From: Actinomycetota bacterium
GTDB taxonomy: Bacteria; Actinomycetota; Actinomycetes; Nanopelagicales; Nanopelagicaceae
Assembly: GCA_947372165.1 (NCBI GenBank)
Contig: CANBSP010000002.1
Coordinates: forward strand, 62,001 to 126,000
Reading direction: 5' to 3'
DNA: 64,000 nucleotides
Under the pieces are notes generated by a model, which searched no databases, was not told the origin of the DNA, and saw nothing but the letters and a program-made list of their open reading frames with translations. Shown here in pieces: positions 9,034 through 19,400 of the stretch. Made by a program: the position numbers and the translations under genes. Each line of letters opens with the position of its first letter. Position 1 is the stretch's first letter.

Positions 9034-9784
9034 TGATTGCATAGCCTTTATCGGCAAGGTCAGCCTTCACTTGCTCAATTGTGAAAGTCCCAAAATGGAA
9101 GACACTTGCCGCAAGGAGCGCATCAGCTCCGGCATCGAGGGCTGCAGCGAAATCTTCCAACTTACCAGCGCCGCCACTTGCGATCACTGGGACGTGAGAG
9201 ACCGCCCGAACCGCACGGATCATCTCGAGATCAAATCCGGCGCCTGTGCCATCAGCATCCATCGAGTTAAGGAGGATCTCACCGACGCCCCGACTAATGC
9301 CTTCTTCAATCCAGGCCAGCGCATCGATACCCGCGCTCTTTCGACCACCATGAGTGGTTACTTCATAACCAGAAGGGGTCGATGCTCGTCTCGCATCTAC
9401 CGATAGAACAAGAACTTGGTTGCCAAAGCGATCAGCAATCTCATTGATGAGTGTTGGTCGCCCCAACGCAGCAGTATTAATCGAGACCTTATCTGCACCG
9501 GCGCGCAGCAATTGATCGACATCACTCACTTCGCGAATTCCGCCACCAACAGTCAATGGGATGAAGACTTGTTCTGCTGTTCGACTCACCATCTCAAGAG
9601 TTGTCGATCGATCTTCAACCGAGGCAGAAATATCCAGAAATGTGAGTTCGTCGGCTCCGGCATCTCCATAAAGTTTCGCTAATTCGACCGGGTCACCAGC
9701 ATCACGCAGGTTCTCAAAATTCACACCTTTGACCACTCGTCCGCCTGCTACATCAAGGCAGGGAATGATCCGCTTAGCGAGCAT
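9026..9784 (-). CDS. hisF: Imidazole glycerol phosphate synthase cyclase subunit
   Basis: HisF (252 aa) is the TIM-barrel partner of HisH that forms IGP and AICAR from PRFAR. Catalytic Asp11-type and Asp130-type residues are in [15 protein letters not shown] and [19 protein letters not shown] and LTVGGGIR are phosphate-site motifs. I place the start at ATG 9784, which makes a TAATG overlap with the priA stop and begins [11 protein letters not shown]; an in-frame GTG at 9793 would add three residues. The protein ends soon after the last helix (GYAIRL). Confidence 0.96.
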   Translation of the reverse strand: MLAKRIIPCLDVAGGRVVKGVNFENLRDAGDPVELAKLYGDAGADELTFLDISASVEDRSTTLEMVSRTAEQVFIPLTVGGGIREVSDVDQLLRAGADKVSINTAALGRPTLINEIADRFGNQVLVLSVDARRASTPSGYEVTTHGGRKSAGIDALAWIEEGISRGVGEILLNSMDADGTGAGFDLEMIRAVRAVSHVPVIASGGAGKLEDFAAALDAGADALLAASVFHFGTFTIEQVKADLADKGYAIRL

Positions 9785-10506
9785 TAATGACACGTCGCAA
9801 TCGCTTCTTCCAATGTGAAAGCTCCTGCATATAACGCCTTGCCGACAATTGCACCTTCGACTCCGATGCTCGTGAGAGATTTAATTGCTTCGAGATCGGC
9901 CAACGTAGATACACCACCGCTTGCAACAACAGGTTTTGATGTTGCTGCGCAGACCTCACGTAAGAGTTCGAGATTTGGGCCGGTAAGAGTTCCATCTTTT
10001 GCAACATCTGTGACGATATATCGCGCGCAGCCATCGCGATCCAAACGAGTGAGAGTCTCGAAGAGATCTCCGCCTTCGCGCGTCCAACCACGTGCTGCAA
10101 GTGTGTGGCCTCGAACATCTAGCCCTACTGCAATCCGATCGCCGAATTCCGAGATGACCTTTGCAGTCCACTCTGGATCTTCTAAGGCAGCTGTACCAAG
10201 ATTCACGCGCTCGCATCCAGTGGCAAGTGCACGACGAAGTGATTCGTCATCCCTGATTCCGCCTGAGAGTTCGACACGCAGATCTACGCTCTTAATGACC
10301 TCTTCGAGAAGTGAGGCGTTGGTGCCAATACCAAAAGCGGCATCGAGATCAACGAGGTGGATCCACTCGGCGCCAGCTGCAAGAAATTCACGTGCGACTT
10401 CACGAGGATCGCCATATTGGCTTTCCGCGGCAAGTTCGCCTTGAACCAGGCGCACTGCTTTGCCACCTTTAACATCAATTGCAGGTAGGAGTTCTAGCTT
10501 GCTCAT
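9784..10506 (-). CDS. priA: Bifunctional phosphoribosyl isomerase (HisA/TrpF, PriA type)
   Basis: A 240-residue TIM-barrel isomerase beginning [15 protein letters not shown]. The sequence follows actinobacterial PriA closely as I recall it: [11 protein letters not shown]-like and [10 protein letters not shown] segments, [21 protein letters not shown], the RGWTR loop with the tryptophan associated with dual specificity, and [10 protein letters not shown] with the second catalytic Asp. PriA enzymes isomerise both ProFAR (His) and PRA (Trp). No trpF lies among the trp genes, which supports the dual role. ATG 10506 overlaps the hisH stop by ATGA; the ORF is open five codons further upstream but that is not needed. 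Confidence 0.92.
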   Translation of the reverse strand: MSKLELLPAIDVKGGKAVRLVQGELAAESQYGDPREVAREFLAAGAEWIHLVDLDAAFGIGTNASLLEEVIKSVDLRVELSGGIRDDESLRRALATGCERVNLGTAALEDPEWTAKVISEFGDRIAVGLDVRGHTLAARGWTREGGDLFETLTRLDRDGCARYIVTDVAKDGTLTGPNLELLREVCAATSKPVVASGGVSTLADLEAIKSLTSIGVEGAIVGKALYAGAFTLEEAIATCH

Positions 10507-11099
10507 AAGGTCTCTGCCCAATTCTTAATTAATCGCGCGCCGGCTCTTCCACTCTTCTCTGGGTGGAATTGCGTCGCGCTTAGTGGTCCCTTTTCAATGG
10601 CGGCAATAAATGGTTCGCCGTAGGTGGTTCGTGTAATTCTCGCATCAGCAACCGATCCTTTCGCCGCATACGAGTGAACAAAGTAGAACGATTCATTTTC
10701 CACTCCGGCGAAGAGATACGACCCATCCGCGACATCGACGGTATTCCAGCCAATATGGGGCAATACGGGTGCGTCGATCTGTGAAACGGAACCAGGAAGT
10801 ACTCCTACTCCCTCATGTTCGCCCTTTTCATTTCCTGCCGAAAAGAGAATCTGCATCCCGACACAAATACCAAGTGTGGGACGTCCAGCACTCACACGTT
10901 CGCGAATAATCTCAGCTCCGCCGATGGCATGAAGTTGTGCCATACAGGCACCAAATGCACCTACGCCAGGGACTACAAGGCCATCTGCGTTCAGCGCATG
11001 ATCAGCATCTGAAGTGATGATGACTTTCTGGCCCGAGAGTTCAAAGGCGCGTTCAGCAGAGCGCAGATTCCCGGATCCATAGTCAAGAATCGCTATCAA
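10503..11099 (-). CDS. hisH: Imidazole glycerol phosphate synthase glutaminase subunit
   Basis: HisH (198 aa) hydrolyses glutamine and feeds ammonia to HisF. The class I amidotransferase triad is visible: Cys79 in TLGICVGMQ, and His179 and Glu181 in QFHPEKSG. The oxyanion-strand region PGVGAFG (44-50) is also present. It overlaps the hisB stop by ATGA. Confidence 0.96.
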   Translation of the reverse strand: MIAILDYGSGNLRSAERAFELSGQKVIITSDADHALNADGLVVPGVGAFGACMAQLHAIGGAEIIRERVSAGRPTLGICVGMQILFSAGNEKGEHEGVGVLPGSVSQIDAPVLPHIGWNTVDVADGSYLFAGVENESFYFVHSYAAKGSVADARITRTTYGEPFIAAIEKGPLSATQFHPEKSGRAGARLIKNWAETL

Positions 11100-11692
11100 A
11101 GAACGCCTTTAGTTGACGGGATTCCAGCAACGCCATCACGTGAGACAGCATCGCGCAAGGCTCGAGCAACTGCCTTGAACTGCGCTTCAAAGACGTGGTG
11201 GGCATTTCGTCCCTCAAGAACACGCACATGCAATGCAATGTGAGCTTCGGCGACAATCGACTCCCAAATATGACGACCAAGAGTTGTGTCGAAGGTTCCG
11301 ATCAATTCAACAATTTCAGGTTGGCGGTGAACGAGGTAAGGGCGACCAGAGAGATCAACTGCCGCTTGAACCAAAACTTCATCGAGTGGAACCATGGCAT
11401 CACCAAATCGACGGATACCGGCCTTATCGCCTAGTGCTTCGCGAAGTGCCTGGCCAAAGGCGAGAGAGGTATCTTCAACGCTGTGGTGTGAATCAACATC
11501 GACATCACCCTTTGTCAGGACGGTGAGATCAAAGCCAGAGTGCTTTCCAAGTTGCGAGAGCATATGGTCAAAGAAGGGGACGCCTGTCTCCACGCTAATC
11601 TGGCCGCTGCCGTCGAGATTAATCTCAACGCTCACACTCGACTCTTTGGTCTCGCGAACGACCTTAGCAATACGGGATGTACCTGCGCTCAT
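11096..11692 (-). CDS. hisB: Imidazoleglycerol-phosphate dehydratase
   Basis: HisB (198 aa), monofunctional and of normal length, dehydrates IGP using a Mn cluster bound by His/Glu motifs: FDHMLSQLGKHSGFDL, DSHHSVEDTSLAFGQAL and NAHHVFEAQFKA. A strong AAAGAGGAG ribosome site precedes ATG 11692. This is the first gene of the run not overlapped by its upstream neighbour: a 59-nt gap follows hisC and holds a small palindrome at 11718-11731. Confidence 0.97.
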   Translation of the reverse strand: MSAGTSRIAKVVRETKESSVSVEINLDGSGQISVETGVPFFDHMLSQLGKHSGFDLTVLTKGDVDVDSHHSVEDTSLAFGQALREALGDKAGIRRFGDAMVPLDEVLVQAAVDLSGRPYLVHRQPEIVELIGTFDTTLGRHIWESIVAEAHIALHVRVLEGRNAHHVFEAQFKAVARALRDAVSRDGVAGIPSTKGVL

Positions 11693-11751
11693 AGCTCCTC
11701 TTTCCGATTACCTACCGCCGAATTGATTCGGTTAAAACTTTCAGGTGCTTA

Positions 11752-12903
11752 TTATGACTCACGCGCATGGATTGCCGCTAAAAATTCATCATTCTCGGCC
11801 GCAGTTCCAATTGTTACGCGCAGATAGCCTTCTAGGCCGATATCTCGAATCAAGACTCCCTGATCGAGAATCCTCTGCCAGAGTTCGTGGCTGGGAATAT
11901 CAAAGCCGGTGAAGAGGATGAAATTGGCGGCGCTAGGAAGCGGCTTTAAACCAGCCAAGGTGAGAGCCGCTCTCACTCGCTCGCGTTCACTTTTAATCTC
12001 ATCCAGACCTGCTTGCATCACATCGGCATGTGCGATGGCAACCTGCGCAGCAGCTTGAGTCAAAGCGCTCAGGTGGTACGGCAAGCGAGTAACCAGCATT
12101 GCATCAACAACGGATGGGTGCGCAACCAGGTATCCGACTCGAACGCCGGCGAAGGCAAAGGCCTTACTCATTGTTCGCGAAACAACTATCTGCGGATATC
12201 GCTTAATGAGGGTGACTGCTGATTCTTCATCTGAGAACTCCGCATATGCCTCATCTACAACGAGGAGTGCGCGAACATCGCCAGCCGCACGAGCGATAGT
12301 TTCAATATCCGAAATCGAGGTTGGAGTTCCCGAGGGGTTGTTGGGAGTTGTGAGGAAGACCAATGATGGTTTCACCTCTCGAATGCCGGCGGCAGCCCCT
12401 GCTGCATCAATGGCAAATTCAGAATCTCTACTGCCAACGATCCACGATGTACCGGTGATATTGGCGATCATTGGATGGACTGAATAAGAAGGTGTGAAAC
12501 CGATTGCGGTACGAGCGCTTCCGCCAAATGCTAGGAAGAGAGTTTGAAGAATCTCATTGCTGCCGTTCGCGGCCCAGATATTGTCGGCGGTAAAGAATGT
12601 CTCCGAACGATCGTTGATGTACTTGGCAAGTGCCGAACGAAGTGCGAGAGCATCACGATCTGGATATCGATTGAGCCCAGAAGCGACGTTTGCTAACGCA
12701 TCCATCATTGCATCACGGACTTCATCGGGCAGTGAGTGGGGATTCTCATTTGTATTCAGAGCAATGACATCACTCATCTGTGGCGCACCGTAAGGAGTTG
12801 ATGATTTCAGGCCAGCGCGAAGCGGTAGCCAGGTTGGCCAGGTTGACCAGGTTGACCAGGTTGGCCAGTTAGCTGCTTGAGATGATGGATCCTTCGAACT
12901 CAC
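11752..12903 (-). CDS. hisC: Histidinol-phosphate aminotransferase with a Trp-rich N-terminal extension
   Basis: HisC (383 aa) is a fold-type I PLP aminotransferase. Lys247 in [17 protein letters not shown] is the Schiff-base lysine; [16 protein letters not shown] and VVDEAYAEF are PLP and substrate motifs. The conserved family start corresponds to [17 protein letters not shown] (from residue 26). The 25 residues before it contain [13 protein letters not shown], encoded by a 9-bp tandem repeat, so this extension looks like repeat expansion at the gene 5' end. Its ATG overlaps the hisD stop by ATGA; a downstream in-frame start would remove the repeat peptide but lose the overlap. Confidence 0.94.
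   Translation of the reverse strand: MSSKDPSSQAANWPTWSTWSTWPTWLPLRAGLKSSTPYGAPQMSDVIALNTNENPHSLPDEVRDAMMDALANVASGLNRYPDRDALALRSALAKYINDRSETFFTADNIWAANGSNEILQTLFLAFGGSARTAIGFTPSYSVHPMIANITGTSWIVGSRDSEFAIDAAGAAAGIREVKPSLVFLTTPNNPSGTPTSISDIETIARAAGDVRALLVVDEAYAEFSDEESAVTLIKRYPQIVVSRTMSKAFAFAGVRVGYLVAHPSVVDAMLVTRLPYHLSALTQAAAQVAIAHADVMQAGLDEIKSERERVRAALTLAGLKPLPSAANFILFTGFDIPSHELWQRILDQGVLIRDIGLEGYLRVTIGTAAENDEFLAAIHARES
12828..12868. repeat. 9-bp tandem repeat inside the hisC N-terminus
   Basis: About four and a half copies of GCCAGGTTG/ACCAGGTTG in tandem with only G/A variation between copies. The unit length keeps the frame and encodes the Trp-Pro-Thr / Trp-Ser-Thr repeat just before the conserved HisC fold. 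Confidence 0.85.
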
Positions 12904-14255
12904 TCTAATACTCCCAGATTCTCGATTCGTACACTGATCGCCTGACCGTGCGCTGGTAAATCTTCGGCATTTGCCAAGGTGATGACATTCTGAGAAATAT
13001 CGCGAAAGGCTTGCTCGCCATATTCAATAAAGGAGACGCCGCGCAAGAAGCTTTGGACCGAAAGGCCACTGGAGTGGCAGGCACATCCCCCAGTGGGAAG
13101 GACGTGATTTGAACCCGCCGAATAATCTCCAAGAGAGACGGGCGAGAAACGACCGAGGAATACTGCGCCAGCATTTCTGATTTTGGCTGCAACTGCCCGT
13201 GGGTCTGCGACGATGAGTTCTAGGTGTTCGGCTGCATACGCATTCACTACATCAATGCCTTGTTCGAGTGAGTCGACGAGAACAAGAGCGGATTGAATTC
13301 CAGAGAGTGCAATTCGTACTCGTTCGTGGTGCTTTGTATCAGCGCTTCGAATATCCAATTGTGCACGCACTTCACTAAGAAGCTTCTCTGATGTCGTGAC
13401 CAATACTGAAGCTGCAATCGTGTCGTGCTCGGCCTGACTAATGAGATCAGCCGCAACTTCGCTCGCAATCGCGCTCTCATCGGCAAGGATCGCAATCTCT
13501 GTTGGCCCAGCTTCTGAATCGATACCGATCTTGCCACGCAGAGCTCGCTTCGCTGCTGCTACATAAATATTTCCCGGGCCGGTGACCATATCTGCGCTTT
13601 CACAGAGTCCAGCAACTCCATAGGCAAACATCGCAACTGCTTGAGCGCCACCGACGGCATAGACCTCAGTGATACCAAGGAGTGCACAGGTAGCAAGGAT
13701 GGTTGCATTGGGATATCCGCCATTATCAATCTGCGGAGGCGATGCGACGGCGATGCTAGGAACTTTAGCGATCTGCGCAGGTACAACATTCATGATGACC
13801 GAACTTGGGTAGACCGCTCGCCCACCGGGTACGTAGAGTCCCACTCGGTCAACGGGAATCCATTTTTGTTCGACGCTCGCACCATCAACCACGTCAGTAT
13901 GTGTAACCCTACGTACTTGGTCGGCATGCACTTTGGTGATCCGGCGAATTGCCTCTTCCAGTGCAGAACGAATCGCTGGGTCTAACGCCGCAAGAGATTG
14001 CGCAATCACTGATTCCGGAACACGGACCTGCACCGGGGCAATACCGTCAAACTTTTTACCCAGTTCGATTAAGTCAGCTTCAGTGCCATTCTTGACCTGC
14101 TCCAAGATCGGCTCGATAGCTCGCATCGCAGTCGCAATATCCAGTGTCGCCCGAGGAAGCTCGCTCTGATATTCAGATTTTGAGAGCCCCTTCCCGCGCA
14201 AATCCAGGCTGCGGATAGCCAACGGCTCGAGATTCTCGGGATTCACGGGGTTCAC
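12900..14255 (-). CDS. hisD: Histidinol dehydrogenase
   Basis: HisD (451 aa) performs the last two steps of histidine synthesis with NAD and zinc. Motifs in order: [65 protein letters not shown], and NHVLPTGG. It probably starts the his-trp transcript. The start is GTG 14255; there is no Shine-Dalgarno sequence, but TAGACT lies exactly 6 nt upstream. The first codons ([10 protein letters not shown]) come from a degenerate 9-bp repeat. Confidence 0.96.
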   Translation of the reverse strand: MNPVNPENLEPLAIRSLDLRGKGLSKSEYQSELPRATLDIATAMRAIEPILEQVKNGTEADLIELGKKFDGIAPVQVRVPESVIAQSLAALDPAIRSALEEAIRRITKVHADQVRRVTHTDVVDGASVEQKWIPVDRVGLYVPGGRAVYPSSVIMNVVPAQIAKVPSIAVASPPQIDNGGYPNATILATCALLGITEVYAVGGAQAVAMFAYGVAGLCESADMVTGPGNIYVAAAKRALRGKIGIDSEAGPTEIAILADESAIASEVAADLISQAEHDTIAASVLVTTSEKLLSEVRAQLDIRSADTKHHERVRIALSGIQSALVLVDSLEQGIDVVNAYAAEHLELIVADPRAVAAKIRNAGAVFLGRFSPVSLGDYSAGSNHVLPTGGCACHSSGLSVQSFLRGVSFIEYGEQAFRDISQNVITLANAEDLPAHGQAISVRIENLGVLE

Positions 14256-14257
14256 AG
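14231..14257. repeat. Degenerate 9-bp repeat at the hisD start
   Basis: Three 9-bp units (GATTCTCGG, GATTCACGG, GGTTCACAG) sit at the 5' end of hisD and encode an NPV/NPE/NLE series ahead of the conserved enzyme. Confidence 0.55.
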
Positions 14258-14261
14258 GAGA

Positions 14262-14267
14262 AGTCTA
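14262..14267 (-). promoter_or_regulatory. Probable -10 box of a leaderless hisD mRNA
   Basis: TAGACT on the minus strand, 6 nt before the GTG start. The spacing would put the transcript start at or next to the start codon. The upstream bases contain CTCCT rather than a ribosome-binding sequence. Confidence 0.6.
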
Positions 14268-14311
14268 GAGGTTGCGAAGGCTTGGTCGCCCCGCCATTTA
14301 ACGTCAGGAAG

Positions 14312-17300
14312 CTAGGCCAGCAGGCAATCTGCCCCAAGAATCTGTTTCAGATCAGCGGAGAGGCTCGGTGACGATGTAACGCGGAGATTGTCATCAATAG
14401 CCATGACGGTACTCCCCTTGCTATCTTCGATGCGCAGGTGCACTTCGCGATTGCCAGGGTGGGATCGAAGGATCTCCTTCATCCGTTCAACAATAGGTGC
14501 CGTTACTCGCGTCGAGTCGATCGTGATCAATACCGGTCCTGTTGGTGCAGCGCTCACATCAGGCATCGACATATCAAGAGCAGTAATACGAAGATTCTCT
14601 TCTCGGCGATCTATACGCCCACGTATCACAACGACTCGATCCTCGATCAAGTTCATGGCATGGGTGGTGTACGTATTGGCAAAGAACATGACATCCGCGG
14701 ATCCTTCAAGATCTTCGATGGTGACAATCGCCCACGAGTTGCCATTTTTGGAGACCTTGCGTTGTACTTGTGTAATAAGTCCACCAATAGATACGACAGC
14801 TTCGTGGCCTACCGAATCATCAGAGAGTGCAGAGATCGGCAAATCCACCGCCGCGCGCAAAATATGTTCAACGCCAAAGAGTGGGTGGTCTGAGACGTAG
14901 AGTCCTAACATCTCTCGCTCATAACTGAGCAGCAGGGTCTTATCCCACTCATCCTTTGGAATATCGAGTTCAACGCCACTGACTGCCGAACTTTCGGGCG
15001 ATGCGCCAAAGAGATCGTATTGACCGATCGACTCTGCTCGCTTGCTCTCCATGACGGAGTCAATCGCAGAAAGGTAAACCATCATCAAACCTCGTCGGGT
15101 ATGGCCTAGTGAGTCAAAGGCGCCGGCTTTGATGAGAGATTCAATTGTCTTCTTATTACAGACTTGTTGATCCGCCTTTGCTAAGAAATCACCAAAGGAT
15201 TCATAGCGGCCCCTCTCTTTGCGAGCGGCCACAATCGACGCCGTGACATTTTCGCCAACATTGCGGATCGCGCTGAGCCCGAAGCGAATATCAGTACCAC
15301 GAGGGGTGTAATCGGATTCTGATTCATTTACATCTGGTGGAAGTACTTTGATTCCCATACGGCGGCACTCGCTCAAGTAGAGCGCACTCTTATCTTTATC
15401 GTCACGTACGCTGGTGAGAAGCGCAGCCATATATTCGGTTGGGAAATTGGCCTTGAGGTAGGCGGTCCAGAAAGATACGACGCCATATCCTGCGCTATGC
15501 GCTCTGTTAAAGGCATAGTCAGCGAATGGGATCAACGTCTCCCAGAGCTTGGCGATCGCAGCCTTCGAGAAGCCATTCTCAATCATTCCTGCTTCGAAGT
15601 TCACAAACTCTTTATCCAGAATATCTTTCTGCTTCTTACCCATCGCCTTACGGAGCAGATCCGCACGACCGAGCGAGAAGCCCGCTACCTTCTGGGCGAT
15701 CGCCATCACCTGCTCTTGATAAACGATCAAACCATATGTATTTCCTAGGATCTCCGCGAGTGGCTCTGAGAGTTCGGGATGGATCGGGACAACGGCTTTT
15801 CGTTTGTTTTTACGGTCGGCATAATCATTATGCGCATTCACACCCATAGGACCCGGGCGATAGAGAGCGATCACTGCCGAGATATCTTCAAAGGAGTCAG
15901 GTGCCATCTGTCGAAGAAGTGCACGCATCGGCCCACCATCGAGTTGGAATACACCGAGAGTATCGCCACGACCGAGAAGCTCAAATGTTTTCTGATCCGC
16001 AAGTTCAAGATCTTCTAGGACGACATCTATGCCTTGATTCGCTTTGATATTTAAGAGAGCTTCATCCAAGACAGAGAGATTGCGCAGGCCGAGGAAGTCC
16101 ATCTTCAAGAGACCGATCGATTCGCATGCGCCCATATCGAATTGCGTGATGATTGCACCATCTGCTTCGCGGCGATGGATAGGGATCACATCAAGGAGTG
16201 GGTACTTACTTAAGATGACACCAGCGGCATGGACTCCAGATTGGCGCTTCAACCCTTCTAATCCTCGAGCGGTATCTACGATTCGCTTTGAATCCGGATC
16301 CGTCTCATACATAGCGCGGAATTCACCGGCTTCGCCATATCGCTCATCTTTTGGATTAAAGATGCCTGACAAGGTGATGTCTTTGCCCATCACTGTTGGA
16401 GGAAGTGCCTTCGTTAGCTTCTCGCCATTTACGTAGGGATAACCAAGAACTCGAGTGGAATCTTTCAGCGCCTGCTTCGATTTAATATTGGAATATGTGA
16501 TGATCTGCGCAACGCGATCCTCACCATATTTATCAGTTGCGTAAGCAATCATTTCGCTACGTCGACGTTCATCAAAGTCCAAGTCGATATCCGGCATTGA
16601 GATACGTTCTGGATTGAGGAAGCGCTCGAAGAGTAATCCGTGACGGATTGGATCGAGTTGAGTGATGCCGAGTGCATAGGAGACCAGTGAACCGGCAGCA
16701 GAACCACGTCCTGGCCCAACTCGAATTCCTACCTCACGGGCATGCTCGCAAAGGTCTGCAACAACGAGGAAGTAACCCGGGAAGCCCATGCTGATCATGG
16801 TCGATAGCTCGTAATCAAGTCGCTCTTGGTATTCCACGGGAAGCTCTCCCCCAAGGTGCTGCTTCATTCCGTCAGTGGCCTTTTTGCGAAGCCATGAATC
16901 TTCACTCTCCCCGGCAGGAACCTCGAATTGTGGCAAGAGATTCTCGTGATCGCGCATGGTTGTATTACAGCGTTCGGCGATTAGGAGCGTGTTATCGCAG
17001 GCTCCTTCAAGCTCAGAGAATGCTTCACGCATCTGAGCCGCTGATTTGAGGTAGAACTCGTCGTTATCGAATTTAAATCGCTTCGGGTCGGCGATCGTCG
17101 ATCCGCTCTGGACGCAGAGAAGTGCGGCATGTGCGCCGGCATCTTCATGCTTTGTGTAATGGAGATCATTGGTCGCAAGTAATGGCAATCCAAGATCTTT
17201 GCCTAATTTGAGAAGGTCGGCCTTCACTCGGGATTCAATCTCGATCCCATGATCCATAACTTCGAGGAAGAAGTTCTCTTTGCCGAAGATATCCCGGAGC

Positions 17301-17845
17301 TCACTCGCTGCCTGCTTCGCCTCTTTATACGCGCCCATCCGAAGACGAGTCTGCACTTCGCCACCAGGACACCCTGTTGTTGCGATGATCCCTTTGGAAT
17401 ATTGAGCGAGAAGTTCGCGATCCATGCGTGGCTTGTAATAGAAGCCTTCCAGGGATGCGAGCGATGAGAGCCGGAAGAGATTTCCGAGACCTTCATTATT
17501 CTCAGCAAGGAGCGTCATATGTGTATATGCGCCACCGCCGGAGACATCATCCTCGCCGCCGTCGGCCCACTTCACTCGACTCTTATTGAAACGAGAATCT
17601 GGGGCGACATATGCCTCAATACCGATGATCGGCTTAACGCCAGCCTTGCGTGCTTGCTTATCAAATTCATAGGCACCGAAGACATTTCCATGATCGGTGA
17701 TCGCAATTGCCGGCATTTCAAGGCGAGCAACTTCTTTAACAAGTTCTTCAACGCGCGCAGCACCATCGAGCATCGAGTACTCAGTATGTACGTGGAGATG
17801 AACGAAGTTCTCTCCACTCTTTTCGGGTGCTGGCAGATTGGACAC
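14312..17845 (-). CDS. dnaE: DNA polymerase III alpha subunit (replicative)
   Basis: DnaE (1177 aa) is the chromosomal replicase. An intact PHP domain opens the protein (FVHLHVHTEYSMLDGA, residues 14-29; TDHGNVFG at 50-57). Polymerase motifs follow: GPGRGSAAGSLV (378-389), the catalytic PDIDLDFDERRR (418-429) and SGVHAAGV. The thumb/fingers region contains GVFQLDGGPMR and AFNRAHSAGYG, and an OB-fold near the C-terminus includes VSIGGLITQVQRK. Start GTG 17845 is preceded by TAATCT 8 nt away and no clear ribosome site. The lspA-rluD-dnaE order is usual for Actinobacteria. Confidence 0.97.
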   Translation of the reverse strand: MSNLPAPEKSGENFVHLHVHTEYSMLDGAARVEELVKEVARLEMPAIAITDHGNVFGAYEFDKQARKAGVKPIIGIEAYVAPDSRFNKSRVKWADGGEDDVSGGGAYTHMTLLAENNEGLGNLFRLSSLASLEGFYYKPRMDRELLAQYSKGIIATTGCPGGEVQTRLRMGAYKEAKQAASELRDIFGKENFFLEVMDHGIEIESRVKADLLKLGKDLGLPLLATNDLHYTKHEDAGAHAALLCVQSGSTIADPKRFKFDNDEFYLKSAAQMREAFSELEGACDNTLLIAERCNTTMRDHENLLPQFEVPAGESEDSWLRKKATDGMKQHLGGELPVEYQERLDYELSTMISMGFPGYFLVVADLCEHAREVGIRVGPGRGSAAGSLVSYALGITQLDPIRHGLLFERFLNPERISMPDIDLDFDERRRSEMIAYATDKYGEDRVAQIITYSNIKSKQALKDSTRVLGYPYVNGEKLTKALPPTVMGKDITLSGIFNPKDERYGEAGEFRAMYETDPDSKRIVDTARGLEGLKRQSGVHAAGVILSKYPLLDVIPIHRREADGAIITQFDMGACESIGLLKMDFLGLRNLSVLDEALLNIKANQGIDVVLEDLELADQKTFELLGRGDTLGVFQLDGGPMRALLRQMAPDSFEDISAVIALYRPGPMGVNAHNDYADRKNKRKAVVPIHPELSEPLAEILGNTYGLIVYQEQVMAIAQKVAGFSLGRADLLRKAMGKKQKDILDKEFVNFEAGMIENGFSKAAIAKLWETLIPFADYAFNRAHSAGYGVVSFWTAYLKANFPTEYMAALLTSVRDDKDKSALYLSECRRMGIKVLPPDVNESESDYTPRGTDIRFGLSAIRNVGENVTASIVAARKERGRYESFGDFLAKADQQVCNKKTIESLIKAGAFDSLGHTRRGLMMVYLSAIDSVMESKRAESIGQYDLFGASPESSAVSGVELDIPKDEWDKTLLLSYEREMLGLYVSDHPLFGVEHILRAAVDLPISALSDDSVGHEAVVSIGGLITQVQRKVSKNGNSWAIVTIEDLEGSADVMFFANTYTTHAMNLIEDRVVVIRGRIDRREENLRITALDMSMPDVSAAPTGPVLITIDSTRVTAPIVERMKEILRSHPGNREVHLRIEDSKGSTVMAIDDNLRVTSSPSLSADLKQILGADCLLA

Positions 17846-17869
17846 GATTGGTGAGATTACTACTCTCTC

Positions 17870-18814
17870 TTAGTCGCGCTCTTGATTGGCCTCGAGCAGG
17901 CTCAAGGTGCGTGTCAGGTCGGCTGGGTATGGGGATGAGAAGTGGAGATCGGCACCGGTAATGGGGTGCTTCAGGGAGAGCTCGCGAGCGTGCAGCCATG
18001 GGCGGTTCATCTCGAGGCGGTCGGCGATGGTGTGGTCCGCCCCATAGGTGAGATCGCCTACCAATGGGTGATGCAAAGCCGAGAAGTGAACGCGAATCTG
18101 GTGGGTCCGACCTGTCTCCAACTCAATCTCGAGCAAGGAGACGGCGCGGAAATATTCCAGTGCCTTGTAATGGGTGATGCTCGGCTTACCTTCCGCCACC
18201 ACAGCAAATCGATAATCCTCTTTTGGATGGCGATCAATCGGCGCATCAATCGTGCCCTCTGATGGATCCATGTGTCCTTGCACGAGTGCGTGATAAACCT
18301 TTCCTACTGTGCGATCTCTAAATTGATCTTTGAGATGTGCGTAGGAAGCCTCATCTTTCGCAACGACCATCAACCCTGTTGTTCCAACATCGAGACGATG
18401 CACGATGCCTTGTCGCTCTGCGGCACCACTTGTCGAGACGTTATAACCAGCCGCAATCACGGCACCAATAACTGTTGGTCCGGTCCATCCTGGACTTGGA
18501 TGTGCTGCAACACCAGCAGGCTTATCAATAACAATAATGTGGTCATCGTTGTAGATGACACTCAGACCTTCGACCGGTGTAGGTGTGAGCGTCGGTGCGC
18601 TCTTCGCTGCAGGCATGATGATCTCGAGCAGATCTCCAGTTCCAACCTTCTCAGATTTACCGAGTGGCTTACCTTTGCGAGTGACCTCCCCAGCTTCGAG
18701 AAGTAGAACCACTACTGATCGAGAGAGTCCTAAGAGGCGTGCCAGAGCAGCATCGGCTCGCTCTTGATCCAATCCCTCGGGAATGGCCAGAATCTTTACT
18801 TCGCGATCACTCAC
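17870..18814 (-). CDS. rluD: RluD-family 23S rRNA pseudouridine synthase
   Basis: A 314-residue RluA/RluD-type enzyme: an N-terminal S4 RNA-binding domain (ERADAALARLLGLSRSVV), then the catalytic core with HRLDVGTTGLMVVAKD, whose Asp is the nucleophile, and ETGRTHQIRVH near the C-terminus. I choose GTG 18814, which gives VSDREVKILAIPEGLD as start and a GTGAGTGA overlap with the lspA stop, as in other actinobacterial RluD N-termini. ATG pairs further upstream (18844 or 18907) would add 10-31 residues including TKVTKVTKVTE from the repeat inside lspA. It probably modifies 23S rRNA; the exact positions cannot be told. Confidence 0.9.
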   Translation of the reverse strand: MSDREVKILAIPEGLDQERADAALARLLGLSRSVVVLLLEAGEVTRKGKPLGKSEKVGTGDLLEIIMPAAKSAPTLTPTPVEGLSVIYNDDHIIVIDKPAGVAAHPSPGWTGPTVIGAVIAAGYNVSTSGAAERQGIVHRLDVGTTGLMVVAKDEASYAHLKDQFRDRTVGKVYHALVQGHMDPSEGTIDAPIDRHPKEDYRFAVVAEGKPSITHYKALEYFRAVSLLEIELETGRTHQIRVHFSALHHPLVGDLTYGADHTIADRLEMNRPWLHARELSLKHPITGADLHFSSPYPADLTRTLSLLEANQERD

Positions 18815-19400
18815 TTTTTCCGCCGCCTTTATTTCTTCCATCATCAACGCCTCTGTGACTTTTGTGACTTTTGTGACTTTTGTGATCGACCGTCTGGTCA
18901 TCGGCACGAGGTGTTTCTGGCGGGATATTTCTTATAACGAGGACCGCCACAAGAATTGCTCCGATAACAATAGAGGAATCTGCCAGGTTAAATGTCGGCC
19001 AATCAGGAATTTCGATCCAATCGATGACCTGCCCTGAGAGTGCACCAGGTGGGCGCATGATCCGATCGATCATATTTCCAGTGATTCCACCGACCACCAG
19101 ACCGGCACCGGCAATCCAGCCCCTGTGGGTCATGCGGCTGGCTCGAATCAGGATCAAAGTTGCCACAGCGAGCGAGAATGCGCTCAGAAGTGTCGTCCTA
19201 TTTGTAGCGATGCTAAAGGCTGCTCCCGAGTTATAGCGAAGGTGAAAGGTGAGGAGATTGCCGATGACCCGCACTGGTTCGTCCCCCAGCGATGAAAGGG
19301 CAAGAGATTTCGTCGCACAGTCGAGACCAGCAACGAGGAAGAGTGTGAGGAGAAGCTGGCGCTTTGGCGCGATCAGCGACGTTCTTCTTTTTGCTTGCAT
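18807..19400 (-). CDS. lspA: Lipoprotein signal peptidase with a His/Lys-rich tail
   Basis: LspA (197 aa, usual about 160-170) cleaves signal peptides of diacylglyceryl-modified lipoproteins in the membrane. The catalytic aspartates are in GNMIDRIMRP and FNLADSSI; four hydrophobic segments are clear. The C-terminus extends about 35 residues past the last helix and includes HKSHKSHKSHR from a 9-bp tandem repeat, then GGGKSE. It works after Lgt, encoded at 2162. Its ATG overlaps the 3' end of the DksA-like gene by 28 nt. Confidence 0.94.
   Translation of the reverse strand: MQAKRRTSLIAPKRQLLLTLFLVAGLDCATKSLALSSLGDEPVRVIGNLLTFHLRYNSGAAFSIATNRTTLLSAFSLAVATLILIRASRMTHRGWIAGAGLVVGGITGNMIDRIMRPPGALSGQVIDWIEIPDWPTFNLADSSIVIGAILVAVLVIRNIPPETPRADDQTVDHKSHKSHKSHRGVDDGRNKGGGKSE
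18854..18885. repeat. 9-bp tandem repeat in the lspA 3' end
   Basis: Three perfect TGTGACTTT units and a partial fourth. In the lspA frame they encode His-Lys-Ser repeats in the cytoplasmic tail. They also lie in the open region upstream of the rluD start. Confidence 0.85.
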
